A DNA stretch of 9,830 nt from an uncultured Oribacterium sp. (GCA_900772695.1 CAAGRO010000421.1:1-9830), one strand, 5' to 3'; positions 1 through 6,906 are shown, counted from the stretch's first letter. Notes: generated by a model from the letters alone, not told the origin. Program-made: numbers and translations.

Positions 1-109
1 CAATTGCATCAAATACTGTGCTGCGCTCCAGCTCACACAAATACCCCAGGGTACCCATATTCACACCGATCAGTGGAATCCCGATACGTGCATAGATAGA
101 TGCTGTAAA
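1..109 (-). pseudogene. nadK: NAD kinase, internal fragment without a start (cut by window edge)
   Basis: Read on the minus strand, this stretch encodes IPLIGVNMGTLGYL followed by CELERSTVFDAI. This matches the conserved segment just after the GGDGT motif of NAD kinase, the enzyme that phosphorylates NAD to NADP. The upstream part of the enzyme, including GGDGT, is missing. Going upstream the frame runs without ATG, GTG or TTG in a usable place, through a transcription terminator, to the stop codon of the DUF4160 gene. Similarity fades at about position 109. The 3' part lies beyond the left edge of the window. It could be a decayed gene, a gene truncated by arrival of the neighbouring small operon, or a junction artefact. 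Identification rests on the GVNMGTLGYL motif and flanking residues only. Confidence 0.6.
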
Positions 110-122
110 TGGGGTGGGTAGG

Positions 123-153
123 CAAAAAAGAGACGCCTGGATAAGACGTCTCT
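123..153 (-). terminator. Rho-independent terminator of the DUF4160 unit
   Basis: On the minus strand a perfect 7-bp stem (AGAGACG with CGTCTCT, 129-135 and 147-153) closes an 11-nt loop and is followed directly by six T residues (124-129). It lies about 30 bases downstream of the DUF4160 stop codon on the same strand, so it most likely ends that transcript. It also separates the unit from the nadK fragment. Confidence 0.7.
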
Positions 154-184
154 CGAAACCAGCATACGCTGTATGTACATATTT

Positions 185-463
185 TTAGCAGTAAAACTCA
201 ATATGGTCCGTCAAAAAGAAATCCTTCCATTTGGCACATATCAGGAAAAACTGTGCTGCGATGAAATCCAGCAGTTCATCCAGTTCATGCTTCGGAATGT
301 TACTTTTATTGTTTGCCACAATACACCCTCCGGCGCGCGTCAACCATACCTTCGTAGAGTTAGGAACCGGCGAACCCTTCGAAATATGAACATGAATAGG
401 CTCATTATTTTCATTTGCCCAGAAGTAAACTCTATATCCGCTTACGGTAAAAATATTAGGCAA
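185..463 (-). CDS. DUF4160 domain protein (92 aa), toxin-antitoxin-like small gene
   Basis: The product matches the DUF4160 family: an early GYRVYFWANEN segment (residues 9-19), the family hallmark PIHVHISKG with paired histidines (22-30), a TKVWLT strand (37-42) and a C-terminal helix. The biochemical function of this family is not established. Members are often found in two-gene, toxin-antitoxin-like units, frequently beside DUF2442. I chose the TTG start at 463 because GGGAGG sits 8 bases upstream of it and because it gives the usual MPNI-type N-terminus; a longer reading from ATG 508 has no good ribosome site. The TTG overlaps the stop of the upstream gene by 8 bases, implying translational coupling. 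Base composition is clearly AT-richer than the liv or MBL genes, suggesting acquisition. The gene is complete, with a terminator just downstream. Confidence 0.75.
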   Translation of the reverse strand: MPNIFTVSGYRVYFWANENNEPIHVHISKGSPVPNSTKVWLTRAGGCIVANNKSNIPKHELDELLDFIAAQFFLICAKWKDFFLTDHIEFYC

Positions 464-722
464 TTCGAACACCTCCCGAAGCAGCATATTTGTAGAGCAG
501 GTGTGCATTCGACTTTAATAGCTTCTCGAAGAACTCCATTTCTGCATCACTGAATCCTGAGCGCTCCGTCCATTTATAATCCGGCAGTACGCAGCGCGCA
601 TCATCAAATCCATCTTCCGTTGGACGCTCAAAATGCACCACCACTTCCTTTTTTCCATCGTTCTCAATAATCTGCGAATGCACAATTTCAGTCCCATCTC
701 CCAGCGTCATATATGGATACAT
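456..722 (-). CDS. Unrecognised 88-aa protein, partner of the DUF4160 gene
   Basis: This is a small acidic, soluble protein with no signal peptide or membrane segment. It begins MYPYMTLGDGTEIVHS, continues with a predicted beta strand (EVVVHFERP, residues 26-34), a DARCVLPDYKW segment (41-51) and a C-terminal helix (59-72). I do not recognise the family. It is not an obvious DUF2442, the usual DUF4160 neighbour. I prefer ATG 722, with GGAGGTGA ending 8 bases upstream; an in-frame GTG at 734 lies inside that ribosome site and is unlikely. The gene is first in a two-gene unit whose second start overlaps its stop. This arrangement is typical of toxin-antitoxin or similar addiction pairs, but that role is inference from layout only. 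Confidence 0.7.
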   Translation of the reverse strand: MYPYMTLGDGTEIVHSQIIENDGKKEVVVHFERPTEDGFDDARCVLPDYKWTERSGFSDAEMEFFEKLLKSNAHLLYKYAASGGVRIA

Positions 723-768
723 CAAAATGCTCACCTCCTCATCAACATATAGAAGTATTTCTACCCAT

Positions 769-797
769 ATCTTAACATGCTTCGAGCACTATTTGCA
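769..797 (-). promoter_or_regulatory. Possible promoter of the DUF4160 unit
   Basis: On the minus strand TAAGAT (769-774) is preceded by TGT, giving an extended -10 element. A weak -35 (TGCAAA, 792-797) lies 17 bases upstream. It stands about 46 bases before the first start codon in an otherwise gene-free stretch. The -10 matches consensus at 4 of 6 positions and the -35 at only 3 of 6, so this is a tentative call. Confidence 0.35.
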
Positions 798-861
798 TTG
801 ATTTATTACCGGCCCGGCCCGGTGAAGGCGTCCCTTGTAAGCAGTATAAGCTGAACCATCA

Positions 862-1002
862 GAGAAAATTCACCCCTCCAGATATCCACGGTAATCCTTC
901 AGGAGTCCGAGAAAATTCACTCATCCAGATACCCCAGCTAGTCCTTCAGGAGTCAGCGAAAGTTCACTCCTCCAGATATGCTCTGTAATCCTTCAGGATG
1001 TC
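862..1002. repeat. Three tandem 47-bp repeats spanning the 3' end of the LprI-like gene
   Basis: Units 862-908, 909-955 and 956-1002 follow each other without spacers at exactly 47 bp, about 80% identical to one another. Shared blocks include TTCAC, TCCAGATA and TCCTTCAGGA. The third unit contains the last codons and stop of the gene at 964-1545. On the minus strand each unit reads as a variant of LLKDYRxYLE plus stop: the 862-908 copy stays open (LLKDYRGYLEG), while the middle copy has a TAG inside. Because 47 is not a multiple of 3, the copies lie in different frames and do not extend the protein. The likely origin is an old tandem duplication of the gene's tail. Confidence 0.85.
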
Positions 1003-1545
1003 GTAGCAGCGTTCGCGTGTGAGGGCGATCTCGCGGCTGAGGTAGTCGATGTTCTCGATCACGCTGAGCTTCTCCTGGCCGAGTGCCTTCATACACTCAT
1101 GGTTCCGCGAGATGAGAAAGCTGCTCGCGGAGGCGATGTAGGCGTCCTTTTCGCTCTCCGTCATGTTCGCGGTGATCGCGCGGCCGAGCGCCTCGAGCTC
1201 CCGATTCCAGAGCTTCGCGATCGTCTCGTAGTCCTCCTTCAGGGCACTCCCCTGCTGTTCGCCGGCAGCGACTTCCTCGAGCGCCTGGATCTCGGCGAAG
1301 GCAGCCTCAAACAGCGCGATCTGGTCGACCGCTTCTTCCGCCGCCTCGCTTTCCTGCGCCGGTGTCGTCTCCGCAATAATAAGCTGTTCCCTCGTTTCGG
1401 AAGGAGCAGTCTCGGTCGTCACCATCGACGCATGGCGGATCAGCGCCTCATCAAGATAGATCCGAATCCCGAGGGTAATCGCCGCAAGGATCAGTACCAG
1501 AAGCGCGATCCCCCGGAGCATCCGGCTTGAAACATGTTTTCTCAT
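964..1545 (-). CDS. Membrane-anchored LprI/DUF1311-like protein (193 aa)
   Basis: The N-terminus has a short basic head (MRKHVSSR), then a hydrophobic segment (residues 9-27) with no lipobox, so the protein is probably anchored with its bulk outside the cell. A Thr/Ala/Glu-rich linker (about 41-100) leads to a helical domain (101-193) with the pattern LWNRELEALGRAI, then SFLISRNHEC, and cysteines at 151 and 180. This resembles the lysozyme-inhibitor LprI-like (DUF1311) fold, which typically has LxxLN, WxxxRD and paired cysteines. The match is divergent, and a role in lysozyme resistance is not shown. It lies 119 bases downstream of the MBL gene on the same strand with no clear promoter, so the two may be co-transcribed. 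The last codons lie inside a 47-bp tandem repeat. Confidence 0.65.
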   Translation of the reverse strand: MRKHVSSRMLRGIALLVLILAAITLGIRIYLDEALIRHASMVTTETAPSETREQLIIAETTPAQESEAAEEAVDQIALFEAAFAEIQALEEVAAGEQQGSALKEDYETIAKLWNRELEALGRAITANMTESEKDAYIASASSFLISRNHECMKALGQEKLSVIENIDYLSREIALTRERCYDILKDYRAYLEE

Positions 1546-1556
1546 CGGTATATCAG

Positions 1557-1576
1557 GAGCTCCCCGTATGGAGCTC
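1557..1576 (-). promoter_or_regulatory. Hairpin just upstream of the LprI-like start codon
   Basis: A perfect 7-bp stem (GAGCTCC with GGAGCTC) closes a 6-nt loop and ends 11 bases before the ATG at 1545. The only purine-rich ribosome-site candidate, GGGGAG (1560-1565), lies largely inside the 3' side of the stem. Translation could therefore be limited by this structure. No other good Shine-Dalgarno sequence is visible for the gene. Confidence 0.4.
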
Positions 1577-1624
1577 TACGTCCTTCCTTCTGACCTGGCC
1601 AATGTCTTCGACCCATACGTATAT

Positions 1625-1655
1625 CCCTCCACCTGCAGGAACCACAGGCGGAGGG
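1625..1655 (-). terminator. Hairpin downstream of the MBL gene, weak or non-canonical terminator
   Basis: The arms CCCTCCACCTG (1625-1635) and CAGGCGGAGGG (1645-1655) pair over 11 positions, with one mismatch that becomes a G-U pair in minus-strand RNA, around a 9-nt loop. It begins 10 bases after the MBL stop codon. No T run follows on either strand, so termination would be inefficient. An attenuator or 3'-end-protecting role between the MBL and LprI-like genes is equally possible. Confidence 0.45.
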
Positions 1656-1664
1656 AACCTGTCA

Positions 1665-3290
1665 TCATCGTATCCACTTATCATACAGGCTGAGCAGCTG
1701 GTTTGTAAAGCGGGCGAGGTCCTTATTGGCACCACCATAGTTTGCCTTGACGGCTGCGGAGAGCTTCGTGTAGGCGGCGAGCAGGCGATCGTAGGCGGCA
1801 TCGCTCGTCTTCTTCCGCTTCGAGCCATCCTCCACCAGTGCATAGGTCGGCTTCTCGATCTTCTTCGGCTCTGCGACAGTCTCCCACTCATTTTTCAGGA
1901 GGTCGAAGACCGAACCGGAGTACGGACAGTTCACCGTGTAGTGGAGCTCATCCTCGATCAGCTTCGAGAGGACCTCCATGCCGTCATCATTGCCATGCAC
2001 GAGGAAGACGCGGTCCGGCGCCTGCTCGTAGGCACGAATCCAGTTCATGAGGCCGAACTGATCCGCATGGCTCGACATATCGGCCATCTGCGCGATCTCC
2101 GCCTTCACCGCCACCTCCTCACCGAAGAGCTTCACGTGATCGGCACCATCCATCAGTGCCCGGCCCAGCGTACCCTCCGCCTGGTAGCCCGCGAAGACGA
2201 TGGTCGACTCCGGACGCCAGAGATTGTACTTGATATGATGGCGGATACGACCCGCATCGCACATGCCGGAGGCCGAGATGATCACCTTCGGCGTCTCGTC
2301 AAAGTTGATGGCCTTCGACTCCTCGAGCGTGATGGCGAGATTCAGCCCGCGGAAGGAAATCGGGTTGATGCCCTTATCCACGATGGCACGCGTCTCATCA
2401 TCGTAGCACTCATCGAGATTCTGGGAGAAGACATGCGTCGCATCGACCGCCAGCGGGCTGTCGACGTAAACCGGGAAGTTGTCATGACCGGCAATGAGAT
2501 GCTCCTGCTTGATCTGGCGGAAGAGGTACAGCAGCTCCTGCGTACGGCCCACCGCAAACGCCGGCATCACGACATTGCCGCCCCGATCGAGGGTCCGCTG
2601 TGTGATGTTTACGAGATCCTGCAGATGGTTGACCGTCGTATCATGGAAGCGGGAGCCGTAGGTCGACTCCATCAGCACATAATCCGCCTCTTTGATATAC
2701 TCCGGATCCCGGATCAGCGGCTTATCGAAGTTTCCGATATCCCCGGAGAACACGACCTTCTTCGTGACCCCCTCTTCCGTCAACCACATCTCGATGGACG
2801 CCGAACCGAGCAGATGACCCGCGTCGATGAAGCGCACCTTCACCCCATCCCCGAGCTCGATCATCTCATGATAGTTCACCCCGCGGAAGTGCTGCAGCAC
2901 ATTCGCCGCATCCGTGAGATCATAGACCGGCTCCACCTCCGGCAGCCCCGCACGACGCCCCTTCCGGTTCTTCCACTCGCACTCCTGCATCTGGATATGC
3001 GCCGAATCCCGCAGCATGATCTCCGACAGCGCCTGCGTCGCCTTCGTCGTCAGCACCGTCCCGTTGAACCCCTTCTTATAGGCCATCGGGATCATCCCCG
3101 CATGATCGATATGCGCATGCGTCAGAAGAATATAATCGACCTCCGAATACTTGATCGGCAACGGCGCATTCTCGTAGTAATTCCGCCCCTGCTCCATACC
3201 ACAGTCCACCAGAATCCTGAGCCCCGCCGCCTCCACATAATGTAACGACCCCGTCACCTCATGATCCGCACCTATAAAATGAAGCTTCAT
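1665..3290 (-). CDS. Beta-CASP metallo-beta-lactamase-fold hydrolase, RNase-like (541 aa)
   Basis: The product is a cytoplasmic protein of the CPSF-73-like beta-CASP family (COG1236 type), enzymes that cut RNA using two zinc ions. Visible landmarks in order are GADHEVTGS (7-15), the metal motif HAHIDH (58-63), the third-motif histidine in DAGHLLGS (H159), the aspartate in FSGDIGN (D184), the beta-CASP segments MESTYG (207-212) and MPAFAVGRTQELL (242-254), ASGMCDAGRIRHH (340-352), and the final histidines in SSHAD (H408) and VHGND (H432). All expected metal ligands are present. About 100 extra C-terminal residues are lysine-rich and helical. Length is normal for the bacterial family. The start at 3290 is supported by AGGGAGG five bases upstream. 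It has its own promoter and operator-like dyad. The true RNA substrate cannot be told from the sequence. Confidence 0.9.
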   Translation of the reverse strand: MKLHFIGADHEVTGSLHYVEAAGLRILVDCGMEQGRNYYENAPLPIKYSEVDYILLTHAHIDHAGMIPMAYKKGFNGTVLTTKATQALSEIMLRDSAHIQMQECEWKNRKGRRAGLPEVEPVYDLTDAANVLQHFRGVNYHEMIELGDGVKVRFIDAGHLLGSASIEMWLTEEGVTKKVVFSGDIGNFDKPLIRDPEYIKEADYVLMESTYGSRFHDTTVNHLQDLVNITQRTLDRGGNVVMPAFAVGRTQELLYLFRQIKQEHLIAGHDNFPVYVDSPLAVDATHVFSQNLDECYDDETRAIVDKGINPISFRGLNLAITLEESKAINFDETPKVIISASGMCDAGRIRHHIKYNLWRPESTIVFAGYQAEGTLGRALMDGADHVKLFGEEVAVKAEIAQMADMSSHADQFGLMNWIRAYEQAPDRVFLVHGNDDGMEVLSKLIEDELHYTVNCPYSGSVFDLLKNEWETVAEPKKIEKPTYALVEDGSKRKKTSDAAYDRLLAAYTKLSAAVKANYGGANKDLARFTNQLLSLYDKWIR

Positions 3291-3308
3291 ACAGGCCTCC
3301 CTCTCTCA

Positions 3309-3333
3309 AATAATGAAAATTAATTTCGTTATT
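3309..3333. promoter_or_regulatory. Operator-like inverted repeat upstream of the MBL gene
   Basis: A 25-bp dyad has 10-bp arms AATAATGAAA and TTTCGTTATT, one position imperfect, around a 5-base centre. It lies between the -10 box and the ribosome site of the MBL gene, where a bound repressor would block transcription. AT-rich dyads of this size are typical of MarR or TetR family operators, but no regulator gene is in the window and the site matches no motif I can name. Confidence 0.5.
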
Positions 3334-3336
3334 CAT

Positions 3337-3365
3337 ATTATAGCAGAGTGAATATTTCTTTTCTA
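3337..3365 (-). promoter_or_regulatory. Sigma-A promoter of the MBL gene
   Basis: On the minus strand a perfect -10 TATAAT (3337-3342) is spaced 17 bases from a -35 TAGAAA (3360-3365, 4 of 6 consensus positions). Transcription would begin near 3330, inside the adjacent dyad, about 40 bases before the start codon. Confidence 0.75.
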
Positions 3366-3396
3366 TGCGCAGATTCCATTATATGTATGAATTCTA

Positions 3397-3431
3397 TATA
3401 AAGAAAACGCGGAGGGATGTCCCTCCGCGTT
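3397..3431 (-). terminator. Rho-independent terminator of the liv operon
   Basis: A perfect 11-bp GC-rich stem (AACGCGGAGGG with CCCTCCGCGTT) closes a 4-nt loop (3417-3420). On the minus strand it is followed by TTTTCTTTATA. It starts 2 bases after the livF stop codon and ends the five-gene transcript. Confidence 0.92.
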
Positions 3432-3433
3432 GC

Positions 3434-4147
3434 TTATTCAGACAGGTAAGCCGCCTTAACCTTCGGATCATTTGCGAGATCCTGCGCCCGGCCCTCGATC
3501 GTGATCTTACCGGTCTCCAGCACATACGCACGATCCGCGATCGCGAGTGCCTTATTCGCATTCTGCTCAACGAGAAGCACCGTCACACCGGTCTCATGAA
3601 TCTTCTCGATGATGTTGAAGATCTCGTTTACATAAATCGGGGACAGACCCATGGACGGCTCATCCATGACGATCATCTCCGGATTACTCATCAGCGCACG
3701 CCCCATCGCGAGCATCTGCTGCTCACCACCGGAAAGCGTTCCTGCAACCTGATTCTTACGCTCCTCCAGTCTCGGGAAATGCTTATACACCGTCGCGAGC
3801 GTCTCTGCGATGCCATCCTTGTCCTTCCGGGTATAGGCACCGAGCATCAGGTTCTGATAAACCGAAAGCTGCGCAAATACACGCCGGCCCTCCGGCACAT
3901 GGGCGAGTCCCTCACCGACCATCTTATGGCCCGGTGTATGGGTGATCTCCTTCCCGTTGTAGAATACATGACCGGAACGCGCCGGGATCAGACCCGTGAT
4001 GGTCTGCAGCGTCGTCGTCTTGCCGGCACCATTGGCACCGATCAGGGTGACGATCTCGCCCTTATCGACATGGAAGGAAATGCCCTTTAATGCATGAATC
4101 ACACCGTAGTATACGTTGAGATCCTGTACATCCAAAATCGTACTCAT
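3434..4147 (-). CDS. livF: Branched-chain amino acid ABC transporter ATPase LivF (237 aa)
   Basis: This is one of the two cytoplasmic ATPases that power LivJHMGF import. It shows Walker A GANGAGKTT (37-45), the ABC signature LSGGEQQ (138-144), Walker B IVMDEP (159-164), and the LivF-type segment LLVEQNANKALAIADRAYVL (191-210), in which the usual switch histidine is a glutamine, as is normal for this family. Length is standard. The start follows AAGGAGGAG by about 5 bases, and that ribosome site begins with the TAA of livG, only 12 bases upstream. LivF is the last gene before the terminator, matching the classical order. Substrate preference within branched-chain or related amino acids cannot be fixed from the ATPase. 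Confidence 0.95.
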   Translation of the reverse strand: MSTILDVQDLNVYYGVIHALKGISFHVDKGEIVTLIGANGAGKTTTLQTITGLIPARSGHVFYNGKEITHTPGHKMVGEGLAHVPEGRRVFAQLSVYQNLMLGAYTRKDKDGIAETLATVYKHFPRLEERKNQVAGTLSGGEQQMLAMGRALMSNPEMIVMDEPSMGLSPIYVNEIFNIIEKIHETGVTVLLVEQNANKALAIADRAYVLETGKITIEGRAQDLANDPKVKAAYLSE

Positions 4148-4159
4148 CTCTTCTCCTCC

Positions 4160-4918
4160 TTAATCTCCGAGATATGCCTTGATGACTTCCGGATCATGCA
4201 GTACATCGGCAGTCTTACCCTGCTTCAGTACCTGACCGAAATTGAGAACGGTCAGACGGTCACAGATACCGGATACCAGCTTCATATCATGCTCGATCAG
4301 AAGGATCGTCATGTCGAACTCGTCCCGTACGAGACGGATGGTACGCATCAGCTCCTCGGTCTCACTCGGGTTCATACCGGCGGCCGGCTCATCCAGCAGG
4401 AGGAGCTTCGGCTCGGTTGCGAGTGCGCGGGCGATCTCGAGCTTACGCTGCTGACCATACGGGAGGTTGGAGGCCTTATAGTCCACGAAATCCTGCAGGT
4501 CGAACACCTTGAGAATCTCCAGTGCCTTCGCATCCATCTCCTTCTCGAGTGCACGGTACTTCGGTGTTCTCAGAATACCGTCGAGCGTCGAGTAGAGGTA
4601 GTGGTTATGCAGTCCGGCTTTTACATTGTCCAGCACGGACATGTTATGGAAGAGACGGATGTTCTGGAAGGTACGTGCGATGCCCTTCTTGTTGATCTCC
4701 TCACAGCTGAGACCCGTGATGTTGTCGCCGTCGAGGAGGATCTGCCCGCTGGTCGGCTTGTATACGCCGGTCAGCAGGTTAAAAACGGTCGTCTTGCCGG
4801 CACCGTTCGGGCCGATCAGACCGTAGAGCTCATTCTTTTCGATCTGCACATGGAAATTATCAACTGCCTTCAGACCGCCGAAGGAGATGCCCAGTGCTTC
4901 AATGTCTAACATAGCCAT
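4160..4918 (-). CDS. livG: Branched-chain amino acid ABC transporter ATPase LivG (252 aa)
   Basis: This is the second cytoplasmic ATPase of the transporter. It has Walker A GPNGAGKTT (36-44), Q-loop glutamine 85 in ARTFQNIRLF, a long insertion around 104-135 typical of LivG, the signature LPYGQQRKLE (152-161), Walker B LLLLDEP (172-178) and switch histidine 210 in IEHDM. The AAGLNPxE-type D-loop reads AAGMNPSE (179-186). ATG 4918 is preferred over the ATG two codons later because AAGGAG lies 11 bases upstream. Only 2 bases separate it from the livM stop, so translation is probably coupled. It pairs with LivF as a heterodimer beneath LivH and LivM. Confidence 0.95.
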   Translation of the reverse strand: MAMLDIEALGISFGGLKAVDNFHVQIEKNELYGLIGPNGAGKTTVFNLLTGVYKPTSGQILLDGDNITGLSCEEINKKGIARTFQNIRLFHNMSVLDNVKAGLHNHYLYSTLDGILRTPKYRALEKEMDAKALEILKVFDLQDFVDYKASNLPYGQQRKLEIARALATEPKLLLLDEPAAGMNPSETEELMRTIRLVRDEFDMTILLIEHDMKLVSGICDRLTVLNFGQVLKQGKTADVLHDPEVIKAYLGD

Positions 4919-4920
4919 GC

Positions 4921-6015
4921 TTACGTCGTCTCCTTTCCTTCGTCACTCTTCTTACTGAAACGGGCCATGATCTGCTGGCGAAGCGCGATCAGGGATGGTG
5001 CCGAGGTGAACAGCATCATGAGGATCAGGACGATCGCATACATAAGCATACGGTAGTCGTTGAGGCCTCGCAGTACCTCCGGCAGGAGTGTCAGGATGAC
5101 CGCCGCAATGACGGAACCACGGATATTACCGATGCCACCCATAACGACGAAAACGAGGATCATGATGGACTGGTTATAACCGAAGTTCTTCGGCAGCGCC
5201 TGGAGTGAACTCAGGTTGTGTGCATACAGTACGCCCGCTGCACCCGCGATCGCTGCAGAGATGGTGAATGCCATCAGCTTATAGCGGGTAACATTGAGCC
5301 CGATCGACTCGGCGGCGATACGATTATCGCGGATGGCCATGATGGCACGTCCGGTTCTCGAGTTGATGAGGTTCAGCACCACGAACAGTGCGATCAGCAG
5401 AAGGATCACGCCGATCGTGAAGGTCGCCTGCTTCGGCGTACCGGTGATACCCTGCGCACCCTTGATGATGACGGTGCCGCCATCCATGCCGAGGGAAAGG
5501 GAATCCTTCAGCGAGAAATGCGCACCGTGATCGTCGATACCGAAGTACAGCGCGTTGATGATGTTCTTGATGATCTCACCGAACGCAAGCGTGACGATCG
5601 CGAGGTAGTCGCCCTTCAGACGAAGGACCGGGATACCGATCAGGAAACCGAAGACAGCCGCTGCCGCTGCACCGATCATAATCGCGATGATGAAACGAAG
5701 AAGCGGTGGCATCGCACTGCTCTTCATCAGCATCGTCCAGGTCGCGGAGGCGAAGGCACCGACGCACATGAAGCCGGCGTGGCCGAGCGACAGCTCACCG
5801 GAGATACCGACCACGAGATTCAGGCTCACCGCCATGATGCTGTAAATCGTGAGCGGAACGAGGAGTCCCTTGATGAGGGAGCTGACCTGCCCGGCGTTCA
5901 GGAAGATCTCGACGATCACATACGCAAGAATCACCATACCGTAGGTGATCATATTTGAGCGGAAGGTCTTCGCCTTCGCTGTAGACATTGACATAGATGT
6001 AGTTTTCATTTTCAT
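4921..6015 (-). CDS. livM: Branched-chain amino acid ABC transporter permease LivM (364 aa)
   Basis: This is an integral membrane protein, one half of the translocation channel. After a short Met/Lys/Ser-rich cytoplasmic head it shows about ten hydrophobic segments and LivM landmarks: NLVVGISGELSLGHAGF (66-82), LRLKGDYLAIVTLAFGEI (131-148), the ATPase-contacting loop SRTGRAIMAIRDNRIAAES (219-237) and VMGGIGNIRGS (291-301). Length is typical. The start is uncertain: ATG 6015 and ATG 6009 are both possible, and no clear Shine-Dalgarno sequence precedes either. Only 6 bases separate ATG 6015 from the livH stop, so ribosomes may simply re-initiate. The C-terminal tail (about 345-364) is charged and cytoplasmic. 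Confidence 0.93.
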   Translation of the reverse strand: MKMKTTSMSMSTAKAKTFRSNMITYGMVILAYVIVEIFLNAGQVSSLIKGLLVPLTIYSIMAVSLNLVVGISGELSLGHAGFMCVGAFASATWTMLMKSSAMPPLLRFIIAIMIGAAAAAVFGFLIGIPVLRLKGDYLAIVTLAFGEIIKNIINALYFGIDDHGAHFSLKDSLSLGMDGGTVIIKGAQGITGTPKQATFTIGVILLLIALFVVLNLINSRTGRAIMAIRDNRIAAESIGLNVTRYKLMAFTISAAIAGAAGVLYAHNLSSLQALPKNFGYNQSIMILVFVVMGGIGNIRGSVIAAVILTLLPEVLRGLNDYRMLMYAIVLILMMLFTSAPSLIALRQQIMARFSKKSDEGKETT

Positions 6016-6021
6016 GCCGAC

Positions 6022-6906
6022 TCACACTTTCTCCATGATCTTCTTACCGAGGATACCCGTCGGCTTCACCAGAAGAACGATGATCAGTACGGAAAATACG
6101 ATCGCGTCACTCAGCTTCGAGGAGATATACGCCTTTGACAGGTTCTCGAGTACACCAAGGATGATGCCGCCGATGAACGCGCCCGGGATGGAGCCAATGC
6201 CGCCAAGTACGGCTGCAACGAAGGCTTTGATACCCGGCATGGCACCGGTGGTCGGGGTCAGCGTCGGGTACGCGGAGCACATCAGGATACCGCCGATGGC
6301 CGCCAGTGCGGAACCGATGGCGAAGGTCATCGAGATGGTCTTATTGACATCGACGCCCATGAGGGTCGCCGCACCCTTATCCTCCGAAACCGCCAGCATC
6401 GCCTGACCGGCCTTCGTCTTGTTGATGAAGGTCACCAGTCCGCCGACGATGATCAGGCAGCACAGGATCGTCACGATGGTCTCACCGGAAATCGTCAGTG
6501 CACCACCGGCGAGCTTGACCGGCTTGATCGGGACGAAGGAGGTGAAGCTCTTCGGATTCGCACCGAACAGGAGCAGCGCCAGATTCTGAAGAAGGTAGGA
6601 TACACCGATCGCGGTGATCAGAACGTTCAGAGAGTTCGCCTGACGGAGTGGCTTGTAAGCGACCTTCTCGATGACGACACCCAGCAGCGTGCAGATCACC
6701 ATCGACAGGAGGGTCGATACCAGGATCGGCAGCCCCAGCTGGTTCAATGCAATAAACGCTGCGTAACCACCGACCATGAGGATATCACCATGGGCGAAGT
6801 TGAGCATCTTTGCGATTCCATATACCATCGTGTAGCCCAGGGCGATGATCGCGTAGATCGAGCCTAAACTGACACCACTCAGCAAGTAGGAAATGAAACT
6901 CATCAT
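6022..6906 (-). CDS. livH: Branched-chain amino acid ABC transporter permease LivH (294 aa)
   Basis: This is an integral membrane permease, partner of LivM. It has about eight hydrophobic segments and family motifs GYTMVYGIAKMLNFAHGD (24-41), NVLITAIGVSYLLQN (94-108), the cytoplasmic coupling loop TKAGQAMLAVSEDKGAA (164-180) and KAFVAAVLGGIGSIPGAF (227-244). I chose ATG 6906 because AGAGGTG stands 7 bases upstream. An in-frame TTG at 6924 would place that ribosome site inside the gene and add six residues not typical of the family. It sits 194 bases downstream of livJ, an unusually long and structured spacer for this operon; the remaining genes are packed within a few bases. Confidence 0.94.
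   Translation of the reverse strand: MMSFISYLLSGVSLGSIYAIIALGYTMVYGIAKMLNFAHGDILMVGGYAAFIALNQLGLPILVSTLLSMVICTLLGVVIEKVAYKPLRQANSLNVLITAIGVSYLLQNLALLLFGANPKSFTSFVPIKPVKLAGGALTISGETIVTILCCLIIVGGLVTFINKTKAGQAMLAVSEDKGAATLMGVDVNKTISMTFAIGSALAAIGGILMCSAYPTLTPTTGAMPGIKAFVAAVLGGIGSIPGAFIGGIILGVLENLSKAYISSKLSDAIVFSVLIIVLLVKPTGILGKKIMEKV

Noticed and set aside
808..823. ACCGGCCCGGCCCGGT as an operator or terminator
   Set aside because: Short, imperfect GC-rich dyad with no T run and no useful position relative to a promoter; left uncalled.
862..1002. CRISPR-like array
   Set aside because: The three 47-bp units adjoin without spacers, are only about 80% identical and include a gene's 3' end. They are simple tandem duplicates.
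1527..3245. A 572-codon open frame on the plus strand opposite the MBL gene
   Set aside because: Its translation is Arg/His/Ile-rich and low in complexity, with no family motif. The opposite strand encodes a protein with all beta-CASP motifs and good expression signals. It is a codon-bias shadow.
5218..5958. Open plus-strand frame opposite livM (246 codons), and similar ones opposite livF, livG, livJ and gpsA
   Set aside because: They give Asp/Arg/His-rich sequences without motifs or ribosome sites. They mirror the codon pattern of the real minus-strand genes.
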